This document shows, piece after piece, positions 9,162 to 17,322 of a DNA stretch of 64,000 bases; the stretch's first letter is position 1; every line of letters begins with the position of its first letter. A program made the translations under genes and the position numbers. The DNA is from Lewinellaceae bacterium (lineage in GTDB: Bacteria > Bacteroidota > Bacteroidia > Chitinophagales > Saprospiraceae). The notes beneath the pieces were generated by a model that searched no databases, had not been told where the DNA came from, and saw only the letters and a program-made list of their open reading frames with translations. The DNA is taken from NCBI GenBank assembly GCA_020636405.1, contig JACJXW010000004.1, positions 3,026,001-3,090,000 on the forward strand, given 5' to 3'.

Positions 9162-10346
9162 TTAGCTCCATTCCTGTGTCCCCCCTTGCCGCAGGGCATC
9201 GATGGCCATACGCACGCTGATGGCGGCGGTGGCTCCGGTATGCACATTAGAAGCGGGGGTTCTGCCGGTTTGTACACAGTCGTAAAAATCCTGGAAAGCA
9301 TAGTGGGTGCCTTCCCAGCCTTCGCGTTCCTGTTCTGCTTTGATGGGGTAACCTTCCCCTTTTTTTCGGGCGGCCAGGGTTGCCCCGGAAACGCCATCAA
9401 CATTGCCTTTTTCTTTTTCGTTTAGCTCTTCGAGGTACACTCGCCCTTCGTCCACCTTCAGTTCAATGGTGCCCTTGCTGCCCTTAAATTTGAACAGATA
9501 TCCTTCGTGCGCGTTGGCGGTGAGTGAAATGCAGTTCACCTTCATGCCATTGGGGTATTCGAACAGCGTGTTGACATTATCGAAGGTCTCCCGGCCGTCC
9601 TTCCAGTAGTCGATGCCTCCGAAGCCGACGGCCCGGGAGGGATGGGTGTCGAACACCCAGTTGACAAAATCGATCTGATGAGAATGCAGTTCGGCGGTCA
9701 GGCCGCCGGAGAATTCCCGGTACATGCGCCAATTGATCATGCGCTCGTATTGGGGCTCCGGCACTGGGCGGCGCCAGTCGCCGTTTCGGTTCCACTGGAT
9801 GTAGACATTGGTGATAGCGCCCAGGTAGCCATTGCGGATAATATCGGCCACTTTGAAGTACAGCGGATGGTACCGGTACTGGTGCCCCACCATGAAAGCC
9901 TGGTGTGAACCTTCGACTTTTTCCACCAGTTTTCTGGCCTCCTCTTTATAGTAAGTCATGGTCTTTTCGCAATAGACGTGTTTTTCATTGTCCAGGGCAT
10001 CCATTGCCATCTGGTAGTGCATGGAGAGGGGCGTGGCAATGATCACGGCGTCGACGTTGCGGTCTTCGAGCAGCTGGCGGTAGTCGGGGTAGGCCCGGCA
10101 GCCTTCTCCGGCATCGGCTACTGCTTTTTCCAGGCGAAAGGGTAGGATGTCCGAGCAGGCTACGGTCTTAAACTGCGGCATATCCTTTAACAGGCGGATA
10201 AGCCCCCCGCCCCGGTCTCCGGTGCCGATGACGCCGAGTTGAAGGACGTCATTTTTGGAAACAGGTTTTGCCCATGCCCCCAACTGCCCAAACGTTATGC
10301 CGGTTGCGGCTACAGTGCTTTTTTTCAGGAAATCTCTGCGGTCCAT
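9162..10346 (-). CDS. Tat-exported Gfo/Idh/MocA-family oxidoreductase
   Basis: A 394-residue NAD(P)-dependent oxidoreductase of the Gfo/Idh/MocA family. The N terminus (DRRDFLKK then a hydrophobic stretch) is a twin-arginine signal. A Rossmann motif (LGVIGTGDRGGG) begins near residue 37, the conserved lysine motif appears as CEKTM near 128, and the C-terminal alpha/beta domain carries the usual HSHQIDFVNW histidine region. It is the last gene of a minus-strand run with a DUF1080 lipoprotein and a second Gfo/Idh gene. Relatives in such clusters oxidise the C3 hydroxyl of glycosides; that substrate role is inference from context. The gap to the upstream gene is 9 bases, so co-transcription is likely. 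Confidence 0.85.
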   Translation of the reverse strand: MDRRDFLKKSTVAATGITFGQLGAWAKPVSKNDVLQLGVIGTGDRGGGLIRLLKDMPQFKTVACSDILPFRLEKAVADAGEGCRAYPDYRQLLEDRNVDAVIIATPLSMHYQMAMDALDNEKHVYCEKTMTYYKEEARKLVEKVEGSHQAFMVGHQYRYHPLYFKVADIIRNGYLGAITNVYIQWNRNGDWRRPVPEPQYERMINWRMYREFSGGLTAELHSHQIDFVNWVFDTHPSRAVGFGGIDYWKDGRETFDNVNTLFEYPNGMKVNCISLTANAHEGYLFKFKGSKGTIELKVDEGRVYLEELNEKEKGNVDGVSGATLAARKKGEGYPIKAEQEREGWEGTHYAFQDFYDCVQTGRTPASNVHTGATAAISVRMAIDALRQGGTQEWS

Positions 10347-10355
10347 ATTAATTGG

Positions 10356-11759
10356 TTAAAGTTCTCTGATCTTAATGCTGCGGAAGGAGACGCGATTGCC
10401 ATGGTCTTGTAGCAGGATGTGTCCACTGGGCATTTCCCCGAAGTTGGGCCAATCCTTGTACTTGCTGTAGGCTACCAATGCCCGATACATGGGCGTATTT
10501 CTTTCGTACTCCACCACTTTAAAGCCGTTGAGCCAGTGCTCGATGTGGTTGCCCCTGACGATGATGTGTGCCTGGTTCCATTCTCCTATACCCCGAAAAA
10601 CTTTTTCACTGCCCGGTACCGATAGGTTTTCTGCCGGGATGAGGTCGTAGAGAGAGGCCAGGGTGCGGTTGCCCTTTACGCCCATTTTTGAATCGGGGTG
10701 TCTTTCATCATCGAGGATCTGGTATTCCAGGCCGATGGCAGAGCCCTCCCCTTTGTTGAGTTCGGGATCCACGAAATACTTGATGCCGCTATTAGCGCCC
10801 TCTGCAAGGAGAAACTCGGCCTTGAATTCAAAGGTGCCGAATTGCGCTCTGGTAATGATATCCCCTCCGATTCCTGCCTCTTCCCCACCGGATTCGAGGA
10901 CGGTAAGCGTTCCATTTTCGATAACCCATCCTTCTGCCGGGAAGCTGTCAATTCGGGCGCCACGCCAGCCTTCCGTTGTCTTTCCATCCCACAGTAACCT
11001 CCACCCCTGGGATTTTTCGTATTCAGTCAGCAGGTTAGGGAGGTAGTTCACTTCTTGAGCATGTGATGCCATAGGCCAGCGCGCCTCCTCCAGCCTTTCG
11101 GTTTTGATCCGGATATTGCGCCATCGGATCTCCCGGCCCGAGGCTTCTTCATTATCGATGCTGTGTACCTGCAGGCCGATGAACCCCGAGGCTGTTTTAT
11201 CATCCACCAGGTTGGCTGTGTTGACGCCATTGACCCAGATGCGCAATTCCGGCCCGATGGCCTCGATGCGGTACTGGTTCCATTGGCCCACCCGGTAGGC
11301 TTTTTGCCCTTCGGGGTTGAGGCTGAGCGGGTATAGCCAACCCCGGCGTCCTTCGTCATAGATGCCGCCGCTGTAGGCGCGCGGGCTGGGGTCCACTTCG
11401 GCTTGATAACCATGTACTCTGCCGTTCTGGTATTCGGGCAGGCTATTGCTTCGGAACTGGATGCCGGAGTTGAGCATCGAATCTCCCCATACTTCCACCT
11501 CGAAGATGAAATCACTGAAGTGTTCCGTTGTGCAAAGGAAAGTGTTGGGGGTATTCATTTGGGAGATACCGACGATGGCACTGTCGCGCACCTCATAATT
11601 TGCTTCGCCGTTCTTTTTCTCCCACCCATCAAGGCCTGTGCCATTGAACAGAATGCGCCAGGTGTCGTCCTCCTGGGGGGCTTTATCCGTAGGTGCGCAG
11701 GCAGATAGAAGGGACAGAACCATCACGCCCATAATAACTGAAGAGCTAATTCTTTGCAT
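10356..11759 (-). CDS. lipoprotein with two 3-keto-disaccharide hydrolase (DUF1080) domains
   Basis: A 467-residue lipoprotein. The N terminus ends in a lipobox (LLSAC at about residues 17-21). Two copies of the concanavalin-like DUF1080 fold follow: about 32-190 (starting LFNGTGLDGWE) and about 250-465 (LLWDGKTTEGWRGA), each with the GxxFRS or GIKYFV strand pattern and a C-terminal IKI or IRI strand. Pfam renamed this family 3-keto-disaccharide hydrolase. It sits between two Gfo/Idh dehydrogenases with gaps of 9 and 36 bases, which supports a shared pathway in which a sugar is oxidised at C3 and the keto-glycoside is then cleaved in the periplasm. The tandem architecture is longer than single-domain members. 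Confidence 0.82.
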   Translation of the reverse strand: MQRISSSVIMGVMVLSLLSACAPTDKAPQEDDTWRILFNGTGLDGWEKKNGEANYEVRDSAIVGISQMNTPNTFLCTTEHFSDFIFEVEVWGDSMLNSGIQFRSNSLPEYQNGRVHGYQAEVDPSPRAYSGGIYDEGRRGWLYPLSLNPEGQKAYRVGQWNQYRIEAIGPELRIWVNGVNTANLVDDKTASGFIGLQVHSIDNEEASGREIRWRNIRIKTERLEEARWPMASHAQEVNYLPNLLTEYEKSQGWRLLWDGKTTEGWRGARIDSFPAEGWVIENGTLTVLESGGEEAGIGGDIITRAQFGTFEFKAEFLLAEGANSGIKYFVDPELNKGEGSAIGLEYQILDDERHPDSKMGVKGNRTLASLYDLIPAENLSVPGSEKVFRGIGEWNQAHIIVRGNHIEHWLNGFKVVEYERNTPMYRALVAYSKYKDWPNFGEMPSGHILLQDHGNRVSFRSIKIREL

Positions 11760-11795
11760 TGTTTTTTATTTTTCTGATACAGAATTGCCCAAAGG

Positions 11796-13130
11796 CTAAG
11801 GTTGTGCCGGTTCCCATCCCGCCTCATATTCGCGGCCCCAGTATTGTTTCATGGCCTGTTCGCTGGTGAAATAGCCTGAAGTCGGATCGATCTGCAGTGG
11901 GACATCGTTCTCCCGGGAGGAAACGTTGGCGTAATGGCACAGGTTGGTGCTGATAGCCCCCTCGGAGATAGGGCAGTTCAGGCCGGTTTTACCGCGGACG
12001 GCATCAAGGAAGTTGGCGATATGCAAAGTGGTCATATCTCCACCACCACCAAGGGCGGTGCCAGCCTCTTCCCCTTCCGCTTTTCTTTCTCGGGCCAGCT
12101 TTCCGTCGAGGCCATAGAGCTGGTAGCCGTCGCGGTCGACAAATACGGTGCCCTCAGTGCCGTAGATAATGGTGCCTCGCCCTTTGCCGTAGGTGTTGTA
12201 TCCTGTCCGGCTCTTGCCATCCCAGTTAATGACTTTTTCATCCGGGAAGGTGAAGGTAGCGTACATGGTGTCGTACATCGTCCAGGGGTCGTCCTTGAAG
12301 TGGTACTTACCAGAGCTCGTCCGCACTTCCTGGGGATAGGTGAGCTGTAAAGCCCAGCGTGCGACATCCAGTTCGTGGGTGGCGTTGTTGCCCGTCTCTC
12401 CGGTGCCCCAGCGCCAGAACCAGTGCCAGTTGTAATCGCCGGCGATATCGATAAAATCAGTACGGGGAGCAGGGCCCTGGAACAGTTCCCAGTCGAGGTA
12501 ATCCGGGACGGCTATCTTGTTGGCATTGGGTACCCGGTCTCGGTTATTGGTATAAAAGGCGGTGGCCATGTAAGCCTGGCCGATCGCCCCCTGGTGGATG
12601 TCCTGTATGATCTCACGGGATGCAGGTGCGGAACGCTGCTGGGCGCCCATCTGTACTACCAGGCCTGTCTTTTTTTGCCAGGCTGTCAGCAGTTCGTTCT
12701 CCCGGAGGTTGTGGCTGGAGGGTTTTTCTACATAGACATGCTTTCCGGCCTGCATGGAGAGAATAGCTCCGGGGGCATGCCAATGGTCGGGCGTAGCGTG
12801 AAAGACAACATCTACGTCCGGCTGCTCGTGGATGTGCCGCATATCTTTCCGGCCCTTGGGCTTATTGCCCGTCAGTTCCTCTACTTTTCCAATGGCCGCT
12901 TCCTGGCGGTGGGCATCGACATCACATACATAAGTAACCTCCACGTTTTCCAGTTGAGAGAGCCCGTCCAGCAGTCCTGGGAAGCGCCGGTAGCAGCCGA
13001 TCATTGCCGCCCGTATGCGTTCGTTGGCTCCGATGATGTTTCGGTAGCTGCGGGCGGTGGCTGTAAATCCGCCCAAGGATAGCACTGCAGCTCCTGCAGC
13101 CGTTTGTTTGATGAATTTACGTCGTTCCAT
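11796..13130 (-). CDS. Tat-exported Gfo/Idh/MocA-family oxidoreductase
   Basis: A 444-residue oxidoreductase and the first gene of the minus-strand sugar run. ERRKFIKQTAAGAAVLSLGG is a twin-arginine signal. The Rossmann region starts near IRAAMIGC (a diverged GxGxxG), the VEKPSSH motif carries the conserved catalytic-region lysine, and the GETGNNATHELDVARWAL region supplies the C-terminal histidine. A long C-terminal part places it in the branch usually annotated as a Tat-signal dehydrogenase. The glycine-poor nucleotide motif is unusual and suggests an altered or tightly bound cofactor. Family and context suggest sugar oxidation; this is inference. Confidence 0.83.
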   Translation of the reverse strand: MERRKFIKQTAAGAAVLSLGGFTATARSYRNIIGANERIRAAMIGCYRRFPGLLDGLSQLENVEVTYVCDVDAHRQEAAIGKVEELTGNKPKGRKDMRHIHEQPDVDVVFHATPDHWHAPGAILSMQAGKHVYVEKPSSHNLRENELLTAWQKKTGLVVQMGAQQRSAPASREIIQDIHQGAIGQAYMATAFYTNNRDRVPNANKIAVPDYLDWELFQGPAPRTDFIDIAGDYNWHWFWRWGTGETGNNATHELDVARWALQLTYPQEVRTSSGKYHFKDDPWTMYDTMYATFTFPDEKVINWDGKSRTGYNTYGKGRGTIIYGTEGTVFVDRDGYQLYGLDGKLARERKAEGEEAGTALGGGGDMTTLHIANFLDAVRGKTGLNCPISEGAISTNLCHYANVSSRENDVPLQIDPTSGYFTSEQAMKQYWGREYEAGWEPAQP

Positions 13131-13329
13131 TTTATCGCTTTTTTAGATTTTCTTCGTGCCTTTGGAGGCGATTAAGGTCGGAAATTAATTGGAATTACTG
13201 TACTGGAGTTTACGGGAATCCCTGTCGGTGAGGAAAAACAGGTCCTGCCTTCAGTTTCGCCGAGATGATTTTTTTCCTATTTTGTTCTTGCATCCTGCCC
13301 AAAGAATTTTTGCAATTAAAAGTATACAC

Positions 13330-13962
13330 ATGAAACAAAAATGGCTTTTAAACCTGATCGGCATCTGCTTTTTGCTCTCCGCCAATGGACAAACCTGGAC
13401 GCCGCTGTTCAACGGCAAGGATTTCCAGGGATGGGAGCACGTCGGAGACGGAAACTTTGTGATCGAAGACGGCCTGCTGAAGACCCAAGGCGGAATGGGG
13501 TTGCTCTGGAACACCACTCAGAAGTTCAAAAATGCCAAAATAAAGGTCGTGTATAAGGGAGCGGCAGAGAACAACGCCGGTGTGTTCATCCGCATTCCGA
13601 AAAAACCCACCGAAGCCTGGATGCCCGTCAACCGCGGCTACGAAGTACAGATCGATGACCGGCAAGATGAATTTCACCGAACAGGGGTACTGTATTCCCT
13701 GACCAGGGCCAAGGCATCGCCCGGCAAGGCTGAAGGGTGGAACGAAATGGTGATCACCCTGCAGGGCAACCGGACTCTGGTAGAAGTGAACGGGGTGCTG
13801 GTTACCGATTACCAGGAGGGGGACCCGGTTCCCGAGAAAGTCAAAGACTACGAGCCGGCGCGCAGGCGGCGCCCCAAAGCGGGCTATATCGGATTGCAGA
13901 ATCACGGTGAGGAGGATGTGATCTATTTCAAAGAGGTGAGCTATCAGAAATTGAAAAAGTGA
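13330..13962 (+). CDS. secreted 3-keto-disaccharide hydrolase (DUF1080) protein
   Basis: A 210-residue single-domain DUF1080 protein. The start at 13330 gives a clean signal peptide (MKQKWLLNLIGICFLLSANGQ); the longer in-frame extension to 13189 lacks one and is rejected. The domain begins WTPLFNGKDFQGWEHV and ends VIYFKEVSY, with the NAGVFIRIP strand typical of the family. It is divergent from the Gfo/Idh gene at 13130 and may share its control region. A broken GMC oxidoreductase follows 44 bases downstream, which suggests this gene was once co-transcribed with a sugar oxidase. Confidence 0.82.
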   Translation: MKQKWLLNLIGICFLLSANGQTWTPLFNGKDFQGWEHVGDGNFVIEDGLLKTQGGMGLLWNTTQKFKNAKIKVVYKGAAENNAGVFIRIPKKPTEAWMPVNRGYEVQIDDRQDEFHRTGVLYSLTRAKASPGKAEGWNEMVITLQGNRTLVEVNGVLVTDYQEGDPVPEKVKDYEPARRRRPKAGYIGLQNHGEEDVIYFKEVSYQKLKK

Positions 13963-14006
13963 GGCGGGAGGAGGCGTTGTTCCCATCATCAAACCCGGCA
14001 ACAGCA

Positions 14007-14234
14007 ATGGAAAATAATTTTGACGCGATAGTTATCGGCTCGGGTATATCCGGAGGATGGGCAGCCAAGGAATTTGTGTGAGAAAGGGTTGAAAACCACC
14101 CCTACGTACAGGAGAAGCCGTTCGATTGGATCAGAGGATATCAGGTTGGCGGTAAATCCATCATATGGGGCAGGGCTTCTCAGCGATGGAGTGATTATGA
14201 GTTTAAGGCCCCGGCCGATCCCCGGGCGGTTTGA
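14007..14234 (+). pseudogene. remnant of a GMC-family oxidoreductase
   Basis: From the ATG at 14007 the frame reads NFDAIVIGSGISGGWAAKE, the FAD-binding N terminus of a GMC oxidoreductase, then a TGA at 14079. The same frame resumes with HPYVQEKPFDWIRGYQVGG and WGRASQRWSDYEF, the next conserved GMC block, and stops at 14232. In intact relatives (about 550 residues) some 65-75 residues lie between these blocks and several hundred follow, so the gene has lost an internal segment and nearly all of its 3' part. The closest functional relatives are glucoside 3-dehydrogenase-type sugar oxidases, which fits the neighbouring DUF1080 and Gfo/Idh genes. Confidence 0.85.
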
Positions 14235-14254
14235 TGGCTGTGTGCCCTATGAAA

Positions 14255-14301
14255 ATGGAGAAAGGGCCTGGTAGTTAGTACAGCAGGGGCCCTTTCTCCA
14301 T
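14255..14301 (-). terminator. terminator hairpin after the symporter gene
   Basis: Perfect 14-base arms at 14255-14268 and 14288-14301 surround a 19-base loop, starting 18 bases past the stop of the minus-strand symporter. It also follows the GMC remnant on the plus strand and could serve both directions. Confidence 0.65.
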
Positions 14302-14318
14302 TCCGTTATCCTAATGTT

Positions 14319-15995
14319 TTACCAGAATACCGCATACAGAATAAACAGGATCAGGCAGATCACCATCGCGCTGATGTTGAAGGTACGCCCGGTGGCGAAC
14401 AATTGCTTCGACAGCGGGATCCCTTTCTCATTGTCTGCGCCTTTGTTTTCGACGTAGCTAACAATGACAATGATCACCATGGTAGCGATCCAGGTCCAGA
14501 ACATCTGGTTCATGAAAGGCAGGTTCACGAAGAATGCGCTGTCGGACCATTCGTTGGGCGCCACTTTGAAATACAGCGCTATGGGGATGGAAAGTAATGC
14601 CCCCCAGATGGCTGCCTTATTGGTCGCTTTTTTCCAGAACAGCCCCAGCATGAAAATGGCGAGGATACCGGGGCTGACGATGCCGGTATACTCCTGGATG
14701 TATTGGAATACCTGCCCCAGGTTTTGCAGCTGCGGCGCCAGCGACACTGCGATCAGCAGGGCCGCGGCAGCCGAGGTCCGTCCTACATTTACCAGCCGTC
14801 CTTCGGAGGCGCCCTTACTGAAATAGGGCTTGTAGATGTCCATAGTGAAAATGGTGGCCGTGGAGTTGAGCATGGAAGCCAGGGACGAAACGATAGCTGC
14901 TGCGAGAGCTGCCACCACCAGTCCTTTCAGGCCTGCCGGAATGAAATTGCTGATCAGCCAGGGCGCCGCATTGTCATTGACGATATTACCGCTGTCTCCG
15001 ACGAAGGAAGGGGCGACGGATTCCGCGGTCACCAATCCGTCCGGGCCGGCATTCAGTACGTAGGCTACAATACCGGGTACAACCACGATAAGTGGGATCA
15101 ATAACTTCAGAAAGGCGGCAAATGCGATCCCTCTTTGAGATTCCTTCAGGGATTTGGCGGCCAGCGTCCGCTGGATGATGTACTGGTTGAACCCCCAGTA
15201 GTACAAGTTGGCCACCCACATGCCTCCGATCAGCACAGCCAGGCCCGGCAGGTCCCACCAGGCATCCTTTCCATTGGGGGTGATGATCTCTCCTTTTTCC
15301 AGGATCATGGAGAACTTACCCGGGACCTGCTCGTAGATCATTTTGAAGCCGGCAAAAATGCCTCCGTCCGGCGAAACATGAGACAATGCAATGAAGGTGG
15401 TGATCAGGCCGCCGGCAATGAGCAGGACGACCTGGATCACATCCGTCCAGGCTACAGCTGCCAGGCCTCCCCACAGGGAATACAAGGCGGCGAAGAGGGC
15501 CAGCCCGATGATGGCGGGCAGCAGAATAGAGCCGTCGCCATTGCCCATGATGGTATCGAGAGCAGTAGCCCCGAGGTACAGGACGGAGGTCAGGTTGACA
15601 AAGATGTACAGGCCGATCCAGAATACGGCCAGTATCGTTTTCAGGTTTTCGCTGTAGCGCTTCTCGACGAATTCAGGAATGGTATACAATTGCTTCTCGA
15701 TGAAAATAGGAAGGAAGAACTTTCCCACGATGAGCAAGGTGATTGCCGCCATCCATTCATAGGAGGCAATAGCTAAGCCGATGGCAAAGCCTGAACCGGA
15801 CATGCCGATGAACTGCTCGGCGGAAATATTGGCGGCAATGAGGGAGGCGCCGATCGCCCACCAGGGCAGCGACTTACCTGCCAGGAAGTAATCTTCCGAC
15901 GTTTTCTCGCCTTTCCGGGTAACCCAATAGGCGATTCCGACGATGAGCACGCCGTAAGCGATAAAAATTGCATAGTCGATAAATTCAAATTTCAT
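14319..15995 (-). CDS. sodium/sugar symporter of the SSS (SLC5) family
   Basis: A 558-residue inner-membrane protein with about 14 hydrophobic segments. The SSS signature is seen early: EDYFLAGKSLPWWAIGASL then AANISAEQFIGMSGSGFA, which matches the SglT-type branch that moves glucose, galactose or related sugars with Na+. The length fits the family. It lies downstream of galT on the same strand, but a hairpin with a T-tract separates the two, so it may be transcribed partly on its own. Galactose is a reasonable substrate from context only. Confidence 0.86.
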   Translation of the reverse strand: MKFEFIDYAIFIAYGVLIVGIAYWVTRKGEKTSEDYFLAGKSLPWWAIGASLIAANISAEQFIGMSGSGFAIGLAIASYEWMAAITLLIVGKFFLPIFIEKQLYTIPEFVEKRYSENLKTILAVFWIGLYIFVNLTSVLYLGATALDTIMGNGDGSILLPAIIGLALFAALYSLWGGLAAVAWTDVIQVVLLIAGGLITTFIALSHVSPDGGIFAGFKMIYEQVPGKFSMILEKGEIITPNGKDAWWDLPGLAVLIGGMWVANLYYWGFNQYIIQRTLAAKSLKESQRGIAFAAFLKLLIPLIVVVPGIVAYVLNAGPDGLVTAESVAPSFVGDSGNIVNDNAAPWLISNFIPAGLKGLVVAALAAAIVSSLASMLNSTATIFTMDIYKPYFSKGASEGRLVNVGRTSAAAALLIAVSLAPQLQNLGQVFQYIQEYTGIVSPGILAIFMLGLFWKKATNKAAIWGALLSIPIALYFKVAPNEWSDSAFFVNLPFMNQMFWTWIATMVIIVIVSYVENKGADNEKGIPLSKQLFATGRTFNISAMVICLILFILYAVFW

Positions 15996-16011
15996 AGTAC
16001 CGGATTCATTT

Positions 16012-16040
16012 ATAAAAAACAGGGAGCTCCATGCTCCCTG
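16012..16040 (-). terminator. intrinsic terminator or attenuator between galT and the symporter
   Basis: Eight-base arms at 16020-16027 and 16033-16040 with a 5-base loop are followed, on the minus strand, by a run of six Ts. This is a textbook intrinsic terminator located 17 bases before the symporter start codon. Confidence 0.7.
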
Positions 16041-16130
16041 CCTCAGCCCTAACCAGATTTACCCGCCTTTTTCCGGCCCGGCCCGGCTCAGAATGAAAGG
16101 CAGGGAACCAAATTATTCATCAAATATACT

Positions 16131-17147
16131 TCATCCCAGCGACCTGAGTTTTTCCGCCGCCATCTCCACGGTAATGTCCCGTTGCGGGGTGGCGAACATT
16201 TCGTATCCCACCATGAACTTTTTCACCGTGGCCGACCGCAGTAGCGGTGGATAGAAAGACATATGAAAGTGCCACGCTCGGTGCTTCTTCCCATCGGTCG
16301 GGCTTTGGTGAATACCCGCCGAGTAGGGAAACGAAGTTTCAAATAGCCGGTCGAAGCGCTGGGTGAGGTCCTTCAGAATAGAGGCGAAGGCTTTCCTCTC
16401 AACGCTTTGCATCTGGCCGATGTGCTGAAAATGCCGCCGGGGAATGATCATCGCTTCATAAGGCCAAACCGCCCAGAAGGGAGCGAGGGCTACGAAATCT
16501 TCGTTTTCACAGATTAGCCGGACTTTTTCCGCCAACTCCTGTTCAAGATAGGCTTTCAGCAGGCTGTTTCCCGTTTTTTTCCAATATTTCTTTTGTTGCC
16601 GGGACTTTTTTTTCACTTCCTGTGGCACGGAGCTTTGTGCCCAGATCTGTCCGTGCGGGTGGGGATTACTGCACCCCATTATGGCTCCTTTGTTCTCAAA
16701 TATCTGAACGTGGTGGATAAAATCCAGAGCGCCGATTTCGAGGTACTCTTTCTGCCAGAGTTCGACTACTTTCTCAATAGCCTCTACGCTCATTTCCGGG
16801 ATGGGCCGGGAGTGGTTTGGCGAAAAACACACTACCTTGCAGATACCTTGCTCTCCTTTTGCCCGGAGCAATCCCCGTTCGAAGGCGCTGTTGCTGCTAT
16901 CGGGCTTGAGTGCGGCAAAATCATTGACAAACACAAAGGTGTCTTCGTATTCCGGGTTTTTATGCCCGCCCGCGCGGGTGTTCCCCGGGCAAAGATAGCA
17001 ATCCTGGTCGTATGCAGGGCGTTCTCCATCCGGTACTTTTTCCATTTTCCCCTGCCAGGGGCGTTGGGTACGGTGAGGGGAAACCAGTACTTCCTCACCT
17101 GTGAGGATGTTGTATCGCCTGTGGGGGTCTTTAGAGAAATCGAGCAT
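16131..17147 (-). CDS. galT: galactose-1-phosphate uridylyltransferase
   Basis: A 338-residue GalT, the Leloir-pathway enzyme that swaps UMP between UDP-glucose and galactose 1-phosphate. The active-site motif NPHPHGQIWAQ is complete, a metal-site CYLCPGN motif lies near residue 50, and a C-terminal HxHxxFYPP-like segment (HFHMSFYPP) is present. The frame opens at a TTG at 17171; the ATG at 17147 gives MLDFSKDPHRRYN, the usual N terminus. It is divergent from an NrtR-type regulator, with two operator-like repeats between them. No galK or galM is in the window. Confidence 0.93.
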   Translation of the reverse strand: MLDFSKDPHRRYNILTGEEVLVSPHRTQRPWQGKMEKVPDGERPAYDQDCYLCPGNTRAGGHKNPEYEDTFVFVNDFAALKPDSSNSAFERGLLRAKGEQGICKVVCFSPNHSRPIPEMSVEAIEKVVELWQKEYLEIGALDFIHHVQIFENKGAIMGCSNPHPHGQIWAQSSVPQEVKKKSRQQKKYWKKTGNSLLKAYLEQELAEKVRLICENEDFVALAPFWAVWPYEAMIIPRRHFQHIGQMQSVERKAFASILKDLTQRFDRLFETSFPYSAGIHQSPTDGKKHRAWHFHMSFYPPLLRSATVKKFMVGYEMFATPQRDITVEMAAEKLRSLG

Positions 17148-17222
17148 ATGGAAAGGTTTTGTCGGATTCAATTAATTCACCGGCGCCGTCTTCGATAGAT
17201 ACAGTATAGTAAGCTTGTTTAT

Positions 17223-17241
17223 AAGTGTAAAATCAACACTT
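17223..17241. promoter_or_regulatory. operator-like inverted repeat 1 (galT / Nudix regulator)
   Basis: AAGTGT-N7-ACACTT is a perfect 6-base inverted repeat in the divergent promoter region. A second copy follows 26 bases away centre to centre. Location and repetition suggest the binding site of the adjacent NrtR-type regulator. Confidence 0.55.
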
Positions 17242-17247
17242 GTTTTG

Positions 17248-17268
17248 TAAGTGTAAAATAAACGCTTA
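17248..17268. promoter_or_regulatory. operator-like inverted repeat 2 (galT / Nudix regulator)
   Basis: TAAGTGT-N7-ACGCTTA repeats the first site with one arm mismatch and keeps the same spacer length and most of its bases (AAAAT-A). Two matched sites in a 175-base divergent region are unlikely by chance. Confidence 0.55.
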
Positions 17269-17322
17269 TCTTGTGATTGCCAAAAATTAGACACAGTTTT
17301 TTGAGAAAAAGCCTTAAACAAG

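Noticed and set aside
14074..14274. A 66-codon plus-strand frame after the DUF1080 gene
   Set aside because: It is a wrong-frame reading across the GMC oxidoreductase remnant; the conserved sequence is in the frame starting at 14007.
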